Source: Rutstroemia sp. NJR-2017a BVV2
Lineage: Eukaryota > Ascomycota > Leotiomycetes > Helotiales > Rutstroemiaceae
DNA length: 64,000 nucleotides
Assembly: GCA_002946415.1 (NCBI GenBank)
Contig: NJPS01000051.1
Coordinates: forward strand, 50,001-114,000
Direction: 5' to 3'
Part shown: positions 34,227 through 46,457 of the stretch, piece by piece
How the letters are laid out: each line of letters starts with the position of its first letter
How positions within the stretch are numbered: the stretch's first letter is position 1
Notes under the pieces: model-generated
The model's database searches: none
The model's input: only the letters and a program-made list of their open reading frames with translations
What the model was told of the DNA's origin: nothing
Position numbers and translations under genes: made by a program

Positions 34227-35470
34227 ATGACGGACTCATCGCTCAAGTCATTATTTGATTCTGCAGAACGGCAACGGCTCGCTATCGAATCATCATGGAG
34301 CTCAAATACTCAATCTTATCAGCAAGACGTTGCGTCTACTATTAAAATCTATGAAGATTGTTGTAAGCTCCGAGATTCACTTTCGTTATTCAGTCCAAAT
34401 GAGATCTTGGAAGATGTCAACTCAGGTGATTTGCAGTATGTCTCTTTAGCACACTGGCAGACTCTTATTGACCTACGTTCTAGGTACATGGCGCTCGACT
34501 GTCGAATCGCAGAATTATATCTGAAGCTGGCTTCTGACGATAGGAAGCTCGTGTTGCATAATGCGCGAAAAGGGTATGAGTCCTTCCTGGCGTTACTTGA
34601 CCAGTATGAGATGCTGTCGCAGCCGAACAAAAAGCTATATGCGGACTACCTTGATTCCCCGACTGCGTTTTCTACAATCTCAACTACCGATCCAAACGCC
34701 AGACGAGGCGCAAAGATTGCGAACTTCAAACTCGAAAAGGAATTGAAAAAAAAGCTAGAGGTACCACGACTTCCTGATTTCTTCGTTTCTGTTGTTGCCT
34801 TTGGGAAGGCTTGAGGCAGTTTGCTAACAATGTTAGTTCTTAGCACAAAATCCAGCCTACATTCAAAACGACGAGGATGCAGTACGAGAGCTGGAACTTG
34901 CACGGCTGGCTTTGTGCACTCATGAAGCTTTTCAATCTTTGGAATCTATCAATCGCGAGTTCGAAATATTAGCCTTGGCACCTCCAGTCCTGCTTTCTGG
35001 TTCAGAGAGTTTGGGCGCGGATAGAAGGGAGCGAATAGGGTTACAAGGCTCCGAAAAAGGGTATTCAGACCGACTCGACTTGAGAGACATCACGACGAGG
35101 AACAAAGGTCCAATATTAAGTACTGGAGGCAAACCATTGCGACCGTTCACCCTATTGGAGAATAGGCAAACATTACAAAAGGGTGTTTTCAAACCAGGTC
35201 ACAATTTACCAACCATGACAATCGACGAATATTTAGAGGAAGAAAGAGCGAGGGGTAATATCATCGAGGGCGGTGGAGAAGCAAGTGGCATCATACCTGA
35301 AATCGACCCAGACGATTACGAGAAGATGGATGAAGAAACCGAGAAGGCAAGGAGATGGGATGATTTTGTGGAAGAAAATCCAAAGTAAGCCTTTCTTATC
35401 ATTTTAGATATCACACAGCGGTTGACATTCTACCATTAGGGGCGCTGGAAATACTTTGAACAGAGGATAG
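34227..35470 (+). CDS. TAP42: TAP42/alpha4 family, PP2A-associated TOR effector (370 aa)
   Basis: Binds catalytic subunits of PP2A-type phosphatases and relays TORC1 signals. Exons 34227-34760, 34837-35384 and 35440-35470, in phase. The helical N-terminal domain starts SLKSLFDSAERQRLAIESS. Later marks are RRGAKIANFKLEKELKKKLE, spliced to FLAQNPAYIQNDEDAVREL, and then LDLRDITTRNKGPILSTGGK, KPLRPFTLLENRQTLQKGVF and TMTIDEYLEEERARGNII. The tail is MDEETEKARRWDDFVEENPK plus GAGNTLNRG, supplied by a 31-nt last exon and typical of the family. I chose the ATG at 34227 because its context is GCCACCATGA and the protein then matches the family start; an in-frame ATG at 34149 would add 26 residues. Confidence 0.9.
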
Positions 35471-37153
35471 TCTAAAAAGCGATAGCCCGAATCGGGGCTC
35501 CTGGTGGCGGCGCTTCACATAACCTGTTCACTTCGATCTCAACCTCGTCTTCAACACAAACTAACTTAGAATCTGCTCCTCGAGTGGTAAAGGGCACCTA
35601 GGTAGACTACACATACTAATCAGCAATTTACCAAAGTTACAGGTACATGGGAGATGTGTAGTTCTCGCACAGGGAAAACTACCCAGAATATATGTTTGCG
35701 TGCGGCTAGATAAATCAGCATGTACTCGAGTACAATAAAAACAAATGGAAAAGAGCCATGGTGAAGCAGTTCAGATTCCCGAAGTCATGAACTTGGGCAT
35801 TCAAATGATGCTAAATATGCCATGTATGGAATTAAGGCTCACCAACTAAGTGATATCGTACGGACCGATTTCGTAGGGTATACACGAGTACTTCGTAGGA
35901 TTGTAGCACATCTGGTCTGGCCATGCAACCAGGGTTGTGAGGGTTGCATTGCAGCTTTTTCCTCACTCCTCTTTCGCCTGTTTCAGAATTCCCTTCCAAT
36001 GCGCTCTATTCGCGGATGTTACGAGGCTGTACGACAGAGCACACTCTATTCCTTCCCGTGCTGCAAAGATAGAGGGATTCCAGGTATGGTTCCCTCCTTA
36101 ATTCTAGACTGCTTGTATAGAGCAGTGCGGGTAGGGCAGTGTGCTTTACTCATCCATGACCACCATGCTGTGCTTGATTTGAATGGTGAAGAGTTACGAG
36201 GGCAGGTAGAGGAGTCGTCAAACCAATATCACCACACAAATGGTGATTAGCGGCTGGGTTGTGAGGGGCCGTCAAAGCGTGAGATAAGTAAGCGCTTGTG
36301 GGGATGGGGATGAACCATCAGGTCGGGAGGAGCATCGTGAAGTACGGCGTACAGTGACGAGCACGGAAGAAGGGTAGAATAATGAGACTCATGAGAGCAG
36401 TAGTCCGCAGCGGGTGGGATGGGTGAAAGCACAGGAGGGTGGTGGAGGGGTGAAGCTGGGTTGGTAGGGGGGAGGAGGAAGGGGGCACTGGGGGTTTTGA
36501 AGGAAGCGAGACAAGTGGAGAAAACGGTTGAAGCAATCTAAGGCATGGATGGCGAGGCATGGCAATCATGTGGCTACCTCTTAAGCCCTTGAGGTCTTAC
36601 GAACTTCTGTATGTATTACTCGACTGCGAACCTTGAAAAGAAATGGAAAGATGGGGGAGGTAGCTGTAGCCTTATTAACTTAAACTCAACAACTTACCAC
36701 CCAACTTAATCTTCTTCCTCAATTCACCCGCCAAGTATAGATCCGGTCCTCGAGTGCAACAACCAACAGCCGACAGCTCCTTCACAGATTCCATGCAACC
36801 TTGCGGCATCACGGCACTCTCTAGTCCTGGAGTCGAGAAATGCGATGCGTCCCTAGTATTATATCTCGTCAGAGCTCGTAAGAGACGGGCATTCTTTGGT
36901 TGGTCTTCTAATTCGTTACAGCAATTCTTTCAATCGATCAAACCCTCCTTTGCCATTGACCATCTGCCCATTCTTTCATTCCTAGAATTTGTGCCTCCGT
37001 TCAAACTTCAAAGTGCATGGTCTGGAATGCTCTCGGTCGTCTTGGATCCTGCAATCTCTGCGCCCGACACTCATAATCTACGGCGCCGGGAAGTGGATTT
37101 TACGAAACAATATCCGCCCAGGACTTCTATCGCTGGAACATATCTACAAATCA
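35471..37153. other. Intergenic, long 5' region of the regulator
   Basis: 1.7 kb without a supported gene. A 142-codon frame at 35822-36250 and a 170-codon frame at 36754-37266 are open but resemble no family; the second overlaps the regulator's first exon in another frame. A long 5' UTR with upstream ORFs is plausible. Confidence 0.4.
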
Positions 37154-39057
37154 ATGGCGCATCAATTACATCACCACCTTCTTCCAACTACTTCTTCATC
37201 GCCTGTCGTTGGCGTGCCAGTTATTCCAACGACCGAACCAAAGATTCGACGTTTACGTGCCAGTAAGCCAAAGGTTAAGACGGGCTGCCAGACCTGCAAG
37301 TAGGTTTATTTCACTCGTCGCACCTGTTTTTAAAATTGAGGATGTACTCACCAGACCTCCGCAGGATCAGAAGAGTAAAATGCGACGAGGCGAAGCCAGC
37401 CTGTATGCGATGTGTTCGGTTTGGGCACAAGTGCGACGGTTACATGTATCTGCAAAAGCCTGGAGTGAAGCCTACCCTAATTACCAACATTGCGCCCAGA
37501 ACGCTAGTACCGAGAGTTGAATATCTTCCCCTGAGCCCCGCAACATCCCCAACATCTGTGGCTTCCACCGATCAATCTACACACCATACTTCTACAAGTG
37601 CCTCCAGTTCTCCACCCGCAGGAAGGAGGGAGGCAGGCATTCCTGGCGAAGCGTCTTTTCGCAAATTTGTCCAAGAACTTTCGGGCAACGTTTGCTATGA
37701 AGTATGGTGGGGTCTTGTCTTCGCGGCTTGCGAAGCGTCGCCGCGGGTTTTCGACACTGTTCATAAGATCGGGGCTCTTGATTTGCGACCGCAACAGCCC
37801 GACAATGAAGTGGGTACATTCAGACATATGTCGACTTTCCGCGAGTATTACAATACAAAATGTCTGATGAGGAAAAGAACCGTGCCATGTCTCGGCACAG
37901 CCGAAGAGTTCGTCGACGTCGAACTAGAAAGTAAAACGACATTCATTGCCAGCCTACTCTCCAATACCCTCGGAAACGACCTTGGTAACCAGAAAGATAT
38001 CTCAGATATGTTCATTGGCTTACGAACATTAAGGGATTGGGCAACAAGAGCACACATTCCTGTTGGTTGGCGTGCGACACTGACTAGAGTTGATATGTTG
38101 AAGGCGTTTGGAAAACTGGAGATGCGTCTTTTAGATTATGCTGACTCTACGGTTCAATGTCGAAGACGAGGCAGCTTAGGGCAAGAAGATGTTGAAATGA
38201 TGCCAGGACAATTTCAAAGCGTAAAGGATGCGAAGGAAGACTTGGAGAGAATCATCACCAAGACAATGGATTGGCTAGCAACAACCTTGAAGAGACATGA
38301 TTTCTCATGCCTAAATCCTCGTCTAGCTGCTTCATGGAAAGGCTGCGAATCTTTGTTTGATATAGATCCAAAGTTTGAGGAAGAGACAAGAACGCTGAGA
38401 GAATACGAACGATGGGACCGGTCATTTACGCCACTGTTCGAAAAGACTCGGGCCCAGCGGGCTAACGAAAGAGGCCTGGTCTCTACTAAGTGGGAGGAAA
38501 ACACGATGCCTTACATTCTGAGGATTCTTTGGCTGTCAGGGTACATGTTGGTTGCATCATCAAATCACGTCGCCGATATTGGGTTCCAGAGTTGTAGATT
38601 CTCATCCCAGCTTGATGAGCTGAGGAATATTTCCCAAGCACTACGCTCCGAGGGAAATAGCAAGGATTCTGTGACTATTCGAGAAGCTTTTAATGTGAAG
38701 ACTTTGATTCCTCTGATGGTGATGGGTTGGGAGACGAGGGATCGACGAATAAGAAGATTGGCTGTGGATATGCTATTGGGGTGCTATCAAAGCGAGAATG
38801 CAACAAACAGCCGGCTTTGGAGATGCGACGAGGTTATCGGGCGACTGATGAAATGCTTGGTCGATCTGGAGGAAGATGGGGATTGTGGCAATGATGTGGA
38901 GAATGGGGAAGTTAACTCGAAGACGACCTTGGTAAAGGACATCGAGATAAACTTTGACTCGAAATCTAGGGCTGCATACTTGAGATGTAGGAAAATGAAT
39001 CCTGCTGGACAGGGGCTGTCGTCTGTCGGAGAGATGAAGGAAGTAATTGTTCGGTAA
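37154..39057 (+). CDS. Zn2Cys6 transcription factor (612 aa)
   Basis: Nuclear DNA-binding regulator of unknown target. Exons 37154-37299 and 37365-39057. The intron splits the zinc cluster: exon 1 ends VKTGCQTCK and exon 2 continues with IRRVKCDEAKPACMRCVRFG then HKCDGY, giving the C-x2-C-x6-C...C-x2-C-x6-C pattern. Basic residues precede it (EPKIRRLRASKPK). A Ser/Thr/Pro-rich linker (TSPTSVASTDQSTHHTSTSA) is followed by a helical C-terminal region of the fungal TF2-like kind (FRKFVQELSGNVCYEVW, CEASPRVFDTVHKIGALDL). Position of the cluster at the N-terminus and lack of the classical fungal TF domain signature suggest the family with an aspercryptin-type (DUF3468-like) C-terminus; this is inference. 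Confidence 0.88.
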
Positions 39058-39871
39058 TGGTATCAAATATACATGCCTCAAAATTTTGGGAGCGGGGTAT
39101 CTTGCCCATTTTCTGTGACGTGATCTTGGACGATTTTGAACGTTCGACCTTGGACTTGCGATATTGAACATCAGATTCCGCGGTCTAATGCGATGGCAGA
39201 GAAGTAACTTTTTAGAGACATACGAAGTAGACCACCATATTGTCGGGTGCAGTACTGGGTGAAGCTGGTGAGGTACAATAGTCCCTTTGTAATAGACGAG
39301 AGGGATAGGCCTAGGTCAGGTGGGGCTGTGGCTTGCTTGAACAGGCATGCAAGCTCTTCGTAAGTGGGTACTAGGCCCCCCTCAAACCACTAAAACATCG
39401 TTATGGACCCAGTGACCCCACCCTGAGTGGCACACTGGCAGACGGACACTTACTGGTGTGGTCCTAGCTTCTCGGGCATAGGTGCCTATCATCTTCATCG
39501 CATCAGCTTGTATTCATCCTTCGAGAGGATGCTTGCCCTCTTCTCCTGCAAAAGATCACGACCCGAAAGAACTGCATTCCGCTCATCAGACATCAAGGCG
39601 ATTAGAATACATGTCCTGTGTGAAAGAAGTGTCCATTATCTACTCGTTTGCGATCTGCTCAGCTGTCCTTCGGTCGATCACATGTATTCCTAACAAGTTC
39701 TACTGTCATCAGTCCGTCGCTGCCTAGACTTTGCTCAGCCTTGTCTGACTTGCTCAACGTCTGACTGAGAGTAACATATTCAACTCCCCCGACGCTCTTG
39801 ATCACAACGCATCCTCCATCCAACGCACTTCGGACTGATCACGATTGCAAGTTGACATTCTGAACCACATA
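39058..39871. other. Intergenic
   Basis: Contains the regulator 3' end and the promoter of the 1035-aa gene. Two overlapping short frames at 39427-39727 are not supported. No repeat is seen. Confidence 0.45.
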
Positions 39872-42800
39872 ATGGATCCCACAGGTCCAAGCAGCAAGCC
39901 TCCATCTGAGACCGATGGAATGCTTGAGATGGAAAATGGGAGAGAACAACTAACTTTGAGAACGAGTCATGGTTTGAACCCTTTTTCACTCGCCTCCTCG
40001 GTGCTGCTACTCCTTCTTCCTTCCACCATTTTCTTCGCTATCTTTACTTTCCGTTAACATTTACCTAAACGACAGACGATGTCTCCCAAGCTTTGTGGTG
40101 TGCAACCACCCAAGCATCAAAAGCGCCAGACTCTGATTTTCTGACTTCAAGACTGAAAAGGACGGCTGAGTCTCGCGAAACAACGATTGCCCAACCAAGC
40201 GCTACCAAAGTAGTCCGAGGCTTCAACGTTACTGCCCCGCCCACGGAATCTATCGCTGTGAATGAATATTCCGTATCAACATCCCAGCCTACCGATTCAC
40301 CGGATACGATGTATACTAAGCACGAACTTCAAATGAGGGATATTGATTCGGTTCAATACAGCAAACAACTCCTTGAAGAAGGTGATACCTTGGTATATGT
40401 CTCTTACCCGGCCGATATATCATTCTATGATTCCAATGGACTTAACCAACCTTACAAGATATATCGGGTCAACAGCGAGAGGATGAAGAATACTGGCTCC
40501 TCTAGATTCACTCGGATGTTCGAAGACTGGCCACAGCACATAGCGCGGAAGAGGAAGGGTCTACTCAAGTGTCCCCTTCCGGAAGGTATCAAATATGTTC
40601 TCGATCTAACGCCACTCGAAGAGGGCGACGAGGCTGTGGAGCTGGTTTCTGAGCTATCTTGCTCACCGGGAATTAGGAATTGGTATGATTCTATGACTCG
40701 TTGCGGTGTACCACCAAAGCTAGTGGCAGGCGATGACGACGTTCCTCGGCACGCCATTGTGCCACCAAAGGTCGCTGCGCAGTTCAACCTCAAAATCACA
40801 CAAAGTGATAGGTCTCGACCTACGACGGCCTCCTGGGTCTCTCAGGAGAATATTGATCCATTCCCGGAACCGTATTCGGCGAACACTCTCGCGGAAAATG
40901 AGACAAGTTGGGATGCCCCCAATGCACTGCAAGAGGCATTGAGACGTAGTGTCGCCGATGCCTTGTCAGCGCACAGCTCTCCTAGTATCACGGAAGAGGC
41001 ACATGCAACAAGTAATGTGATCAAGAAGGAAGTTGCGGACTATTGTCCTATTCGTCATCGAATGGGAATCGAAAATCTCCTATTGATAATCCAAGGTAAA
41101 GAGCCTATATTGGATTCTGCACCAAAGCTTTGGACATTGTTTGTGTTGGCAAAGTACTATGATTGTACGAGTGCAATAGTATGTTTCAACATCTTTGTAA
41201 AGTCTAGCCGTAATTTTTGCTAAAATTTGCAGGTTGACCATGTCACATCATGGTTGCTAGTCGAAAACAACATCAAGTTTCTTGAAATCCTCCCTGAAGC
41301 AAGTTTAAATATTGGGCTCGGCCTCAAGATGCCCATGATTACTCGAGCTTCATTCGCGGTACTTGTGTCCGAAGGGGCGTTCCGTCTAGCCTGTCAATCT
41401 TCTGATAAGCCTGAAAGTGGCAGTCGACTCGTGAGAGCTCAGGAAGAACTAGATGAAGACTTGCTCAACATCGTCCAGCACGCTAGCCAGGACTTTTATG
41501 ATCGAATCCAAGAAACCACAACAGACTTGCTAGATGAGAGAATGGCATGGTTTCTTGACCTGCCAGAGTATAGAAAGATTTGCAAGTTCGAAGACTACAA
41601 TTACAAATTGAAAGAGCGGAACAAGGAGGATCAATTCTTGTATGAAAGAAGGAAGGCTAGCATTCAGAAGCTGTTAGCAAATCTACGTGGTTATGTTCGT
41701 GGAAGGATTGTGTTTTGTATGAGTCAACGTATACACGAAACGCAAAATAGGATCGCAAATGATCGTCGCCGCCAATTGCAATGGCGTGGACCAAAACGAG
41801 GTGACGAGCACAATTTTCAAGAGGTTTATGGTCAGCTTACCGGCCGAGAACGGGTCATGTTACCTTACTTTTGGCATGCTCTGCAGGCTATGTGCTGGCA
41901 AGAGGATTGGAGTGCACACCTCTTTGGCTCCTCGTTTTCGAGCTCCTGGGACAGGCACACACTTGACATAAATGGGTTCCCTGCAGTCACACTGTCCAAG
42001 CTCGACGAATCTCGCAACCTTTTCAATAATGAGGTCTACCTAACCATGAAAAATCTTCACCCTCTATTTCCACCAATGGAGCCGACCATAGATTCTGCGA
42101 ATGTTAAGCTCACGAGTCAGGTGTTGAAGGAGGAAAAACCAAATTACGCGTTTATGAGTGCCTATAATCCAGACCATGCTTATCACCAAGCACGTCTTGC
42201 TGGTAGTAAAGCATTGGAACTTGAAGATGATGCGTCTATTTCATCGGTCGCCACTGACGCCTCTACAAGACCTTTGTTTAACATACCCATTCGTTCCGCA
42301 CCGAAAAAAGATCCGATACCCGAGGGAAAACCTGAGTCCCATCGTGATGCTGACAAAAATCTTGGGGCATCCAACATGTCTCCATCGTCCGGGAGGAGCG
42401 GTACGCAATACATAACGTCAATATTGAAGTCGTTTCCTCACAAGCATATCACCACTGAAAAGCCGAGGTTCGACGCGGCAGCTGAGCGGGCTCAAGAGTC
42501 CCCGGTTATGATATTCGGGGAGAGACCACTCAACTATTTCGACCTGACACAATTTCTTCATGAAGTTGGCCAACACGTCAATAGTATCTGCGAAGGGATG
42601 CTCACAAAAGCCGACGATGCTGAATTGACTTCACTTACTGATACACTCCTCTGCCTCGATGATAACGAATTCAAATACCTTCCACTTTGGGCGGGTGGAA
42701 ACGACGATGGCTCAGGCGGTGTAACATCTTCTGCAGTCCCACCTGCCTATTATTCCAATGTTGATGGTCTCACTCCGGGCATTCAATACAAAGGAAAAGG

Positions 42801-43137
42801 AGGATTTGTAGGTGTGGGATCGAGTTCTATCAATACAAGTCTAAACGTTCGGCATGGGTCTCAGGACAATACGACAACCATGAGTGACACGAGTTCTTTT
42901 TTTTCCACCGACAGCTATGACATGATGACGCCGACTGGAAGCCAAAGCGAAAGCGACTTCGAAATGGTTAGTGACATGGGAGATTTTGGGGATGATGGGA
43001 CTGAGATTGGCGACGATGATGATAGCATGTCTTTTGGTGAAGATAACTTGGGAAATGAAGATGGAGATGGTGAGGAGCTGGATTGGATTGATGAAGAAGA
43101 AGCTGATTGGGATGAGGATTCCTTTACGGATAATTAG
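39872..43137 (+). CDS. Large hypothetical protein, divergent BTB-like with acidic tail (1035 aa)
   Basis: Three exons in phase: 39872-39971, 40076-41178 and 41233-43137. I do not recognise a named family. Around residues 120-170, DISFYDSNGLNQPYKIYRVN, then SERM, TGSSRFTRMF, looks like a divergent BTB fold (surface strand, V-x-R-x-S-R/E, then S-x-x-F-x-x-M). Further on, PKLWTLFVLAKYYDCTSAIV and VTSWLLVENNIKFLEILPEA resemble a BACK-type helical region; both readings are inference. The middle of the protein is helical with many charged residues (YEVRRKAS-like). The C-terminal 150 residues are Ser/Gly-rich, ending in a run of Asp and Glu (GDDDDSMSFGEDNLGNEDGD), with TPTGSQSESDFEMVSDMG as a likely casein-kinase-rich segment. 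The acidic tail suggests a nuclear or chaperone-like partner. Confidence 0.75.
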
Positions 43138-43572
43138 CGAATTGATAGTGTACAAAAAGTCTTCATAGCATACCAGTAGACATACTAATACATCGGGCAA
43201 CTCCAAAACCTCGATATCAAATCACAATACATACCTTTCGGGATCTCTTTCCTAATAAATATATATATGCTTAGTATCAAAGCTTCACCTGGTCAATCAG
43301 ATGTATAATGTAGTAGAAATAGCGATTCTGGGTTCAACATTAAGAAAAGGGGTTAGATATATGACGGTTCAGATGATTTGTCTCACTTTACTGTGCTTAA
43401 TGATGGATAACTACTTGTGACAAATGACAAGTTTAAATTCACAGCGGAGGATGTATGGCTAGGCCTAGATTCCCGTTGTGGTAAAATAGTGAATACGTAG
43501 TAACCTTTCTTGACATGCTTCCACACTCCGAGTTCCTGGCAAAGGGCTCACATGCGGAGATATCACCACGAT
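43138..43572. other. Intergenic between convergent genes
   Basis: 3' regions of two genes meeting tail to tail. AT-rich, with nothing further seen. Confidence 0.45.
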
Positions 43573-45849
43573 TCACTTCCGCGCCCCCTTCGCTTTTTTC
43601 TCTCTTCGACCTTCAATTCCTCCTGCTCCTTCAACCGACTTCCTTTTCAGCCCGCTTCCTTGAACCACGATTTCTCCTACATAAGTTGGGTTCAAGTTTC
43701 TCGTTCTTCTTGCACTAGTACGCAATTTGGGGGGCGCTGCTCTGCTCTCTACATTTTCATCCGCCTTGGCAAGCTCCCCAAGATGGGCATCGGCCATTGT
43801 GCTGGGTGTCATCTTGTTGGTTGATTGCTGCTCGGAGATGGAAGTTTTCTCCTCGTCATCAGATGATGAAGTGGCTTCGTCGTTTTTAGGATCGTATATT
43901 GAGCTTCGTCTTGGTGTAACTTTGGGTTTTTGTTTTCTTTTACGTTCTGCAGTGGGTTGCTTTTCCGGAGGGTTCGGCGACACTTCGATGGGAGATAGGA
44001 TTTCGGTAGCAGCAAGAGCTGGATCTGGTATTGGATGTTTTCTCTCATCATCCCCACTTTGATCAGACGATGAAGTGACTTCGTCGGCTTGGGGGTTATA
44101 CTTCGAATCACGTCGTCGTTTCACTTTGGGTTTCCGCTTTTGTGTGGGGTTTGCCGGCTTCTTCTTCTTCTCGGTTACAATTAGGGGCTCATCAGTCGTT
44201 ACCGAACGTGAAACCGAACTTGGATCAACAACGTCAGTAGCTTCACTCGTAGCCCATAGCGTCTGCGATGCCTGGCTTTCATAGTTGGTTGTGCGGGGCG
44301 CCTTGACTGACCCTTCTAGCTGACTCAATAGTTCTTCGAGAGCTATTTTCGCATCCCCAGTTTCCTTCACTAAGTCTTTTAATTGCTCAATTTCCTCCTC
44401 TAACTTTGAAGAACTGGTAGATGTCGCCAGGAGTAATTCTCTTAGCCCAATTTCTTTATCTCTGCTATCCTGTAACAAGTCCTCTAGCAGCGCGGTCTCC
44501 GTCGCGTGATCGGATGCTGCTGTTGCAGCGCTTTCCTGCAAGACAGTTGCTTCCTCTTCTTTTTCACGGAGCCGATTCTCTATCTCCGATGCATGTTCCG
44601 ATGAGTCGACAAGAAGCGTTTCTAATTCCGATATCCGCTGAACATGCGTTGACAGAAGTTTCTGCAGCTCATCTATCTCGTGTGTAGTTGCTGACTCTGT
44701 ATTTGCAAATTTCAGCAATTCTTCAACTTCGGACTTTCTCTTCTCAGATGCCGTGAATAGCGCGTGTATCTGTTCCATATTTTCTTGCTGCTCTGCGATC
44801 TTGGCCTTGTATTTTACCGTGTCTAACATCGCGACCTGTTTTATGATATCCCTCTCCTTGGCTGCTGCTATCAGGCCTTCTTCTTTCCTATCGGCCTCTG
44901 CTTTTGCCTCTCGAGCCAATGCCTTCAGATTGTCGATGACTTCTTTTTGCGCAAGGGGACCATTGACCAAGTCCATGCAATCTTCTAGTCGCTTCTCAGC
45001 TTCCTCTGCCCGACGAATCGCGGAGGTTTTGGCGTCATTCGCCATTTTAAGTTTTAGCTTAAGTACAAGATTATCGTCATCGTCGTGATCTTCTGGTGTT
45101 GTACTATCAATTTCCTCGTTGACAGCTGGGCTTCTGGAACTTGGTCGCTGCTCTTCCGAAGCGGGTTCAGGTGTTGGCCACTGAGGAGTTTGAGCCATAG
45201 AGCTAGACAATGTCCCATATTCGGCGGTAGCAGATAGGAGATCATCCGTTGTTTCGGGCTTGGGTGTCTGATTTAGAAGGTTCTCTGTTACTATGTCAAG
45301 TTGCTGTTTCAGATCTTCCCGGTCGGCTATGGCTTCGTACAACTGCACATCGAGACCCTCCGAACGTGATTGAAGGGCCTTGGTCTCGGCTTTCAATTCC
45401 ACAAGCTCCTTTCTTGCATTCTCCAATTGTATATCCTTGTCTAAATTCTTTATCTTCGCCTCGCTGAGTGCTGCTTTCCATCGGTGTAGTTCATCGTTCT
45501 TTTGATCGGGTTGAACGCTGCTACTAATCTGGGATTCTAGTTCAGCATTTCGCTTTTGCGCTTCTGCGCACTCTCGTCGCAGCCTGTCTGCTAAGCTATT
45601 CGCGAGATTTAGAGAGCCTGAAAGAGTATTACGTGCTTCGACGGCTAGATCAGCTTCTGTTCTTAATCCTGCTACACGAACCCGCTCGACGTTCAGGGTT
45701 TCCTTGGTATCTTGTAACAACTGATCATATGTTCCAAGCTGTACTTTCAAAGCTTCATTCTCTCGCTGACATGCCTCAAGTGGATTTGCTCGGAGGTACT
45801 CGACTTGCTCCGGGGACAGCTCAGGATGGTCTAAATTGTAATCCGACAT
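43573..45849 (-). CDS. Long coiled-coil protein with basic repeated C-terminus (758 aa)
   Basis: One uninterrupted frame. No family is recognised. Residues 25-200 and 270-530 are strongly heptad-like (ENEALKVQLGTYDQLLQDTK; NRLREKEEEATVLQESAATA; LEEEIEQLKDLVKETGD), so a long dimeric coiled coil is expected. Residues 590-700 hold two related copies of a basic-then-acidic unit: KRKPKVKRRRDSKYNPQADE with VTSSSD, and KRKQKPKVTPRRSSIYDPKN with DEATSSSD. The last 50 residues are basic (TSARRTRNLNPTYVGEIVVQ and KRKSVEGAG, ending EKKAKGARK), looking like a nuclear localisation or DNA-binding tail. A nuclear structural or chromatin role is a guess. It is divergent from GPI12. Confidence 0.8.
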   Translation of the reverse strand: MSDYNLDHPELSPEQVEYLRANPLEACQRENEALKVQLGTYDQLLQDTKETLNVERVRVAGLRTEADLAVEARNTLSGSLNLANSLADRLRRECAEAQKRNAELESQISSSVQPDQKNDELHRWKAALSEAKIKNLDKDIQLENARKELVELKAETKALQSRSEGLDVQLYEAIADREDLKQQLDIVTENLLNQTPKPETTDDLLSATAEYGTLSSSMAQTPQWPTPEPASEEQRPSSRSPAVNEEIDSTTPEDHDDDDNLVLKLKLKMANDAKTSAIRRAEEAEKRLEDCMDLVNGPLAQKEVIDNLKALAREAKAEADRKEEGLIAAAKERDIIKQVAMLDTVKYKAKIAEQQENMEQIHALFTASEKRKSEVEELLKFANTESATTHEIDELQKLLSTHVQRISELETLLVDSSEHASEIENRLREKEEEATVLQESAATAASDHATETALLEDLLQDSRDKEIGLRELLLATSTSSSKLEEEIEQLKDLVKETGDAKIALEELLSQLEGSVKAPRTTNYESQASQTLWATSEATDVVDPSSVSRSVTTDEPLIVTEKKKKPANPTQKRKPKVKRRRDSKYNPQADEVTSSSDQSGDDERKHPIPDPALAATEILSPIEVSPNPPEKQPTAERKRKQKPKVTPRRSSIYDPKNDEATSSSDDEEKTSISEQQSTNKMTPSTMADAHLGELAKADENVESRAAPPKLRTSARRTRNLNPTYVGEIVVQGSGLKRKSVEGAGGIEGRREKKAKGARK

Positions 45850-46457
45850 ATCGTATGGGCTGGTGGACTTTGCTCGATCAATTGCGTCGAGGAGATATTA
45901 AAGACCGAACATTAAAGTCGATGATATGGACTTCAGAACAAAGAAAAAACAATTGCCAACCGACGACAAGGGACGTACGACACATCTCAATGCAGCGGAG
46001 TGCTTGATAAAAAGATAAGGGAAAGGAACAAAGGAAAGTGTTCCAAAGCCATTCCAAAGCAGCCACAAACAAGAGAAACTGGTAACTCAACCTCAAGGTT
46101 ACGTAGAATGATTCCAAAATGTCAGATGTAAACCCGACAAGACAACATGATAAACGCCACCATATGCTGTATGCTGTAGGAGCATTCTGTGGCATGGAAT
46201 GGAGTCGTCCACTTGGAAGATTTCCTGTGAAAACATTGAAAGCAGATAATCATGTCGCAAAGAATATGCTCTTGGACTCTGGAATTCCTCACCAGAAAGC
46301 TACCTCTCATCGGTTAGCAAGTAAGCGGCTGACTACAACAAGCACCGCACCGTCGGGGCGGGGAAGAAAGCTCCGGATCCGGATACTCCCCATAAACTTT
46401 CCACGTAGGAAGTACGACACACCATTCCACGACTTCTATCTTCTTTGCTGCCTCTAT
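45850..46457. promoter_or_regulatory. Divergent promoter of the coiled-coil gene and GPI12
   Basis: 608 bp. The GPI12 frame is open upstream of its ATG to about 46119 but lacks a good start or family content there. No other gene is seen. Confidence 0.4.

Noticed and set aside
35822..36250. 142-codon plus-strand frame
   Set aside because: Composition is unlike neighbouring proteins, no splice or family support, lies in an intergenic stretch.
36754..37266. 170-codon frame upstream of the Zn2Cys6 regulator
   Set aside because: Overlaps the real first exon in another frame; best seen as 5' leader.
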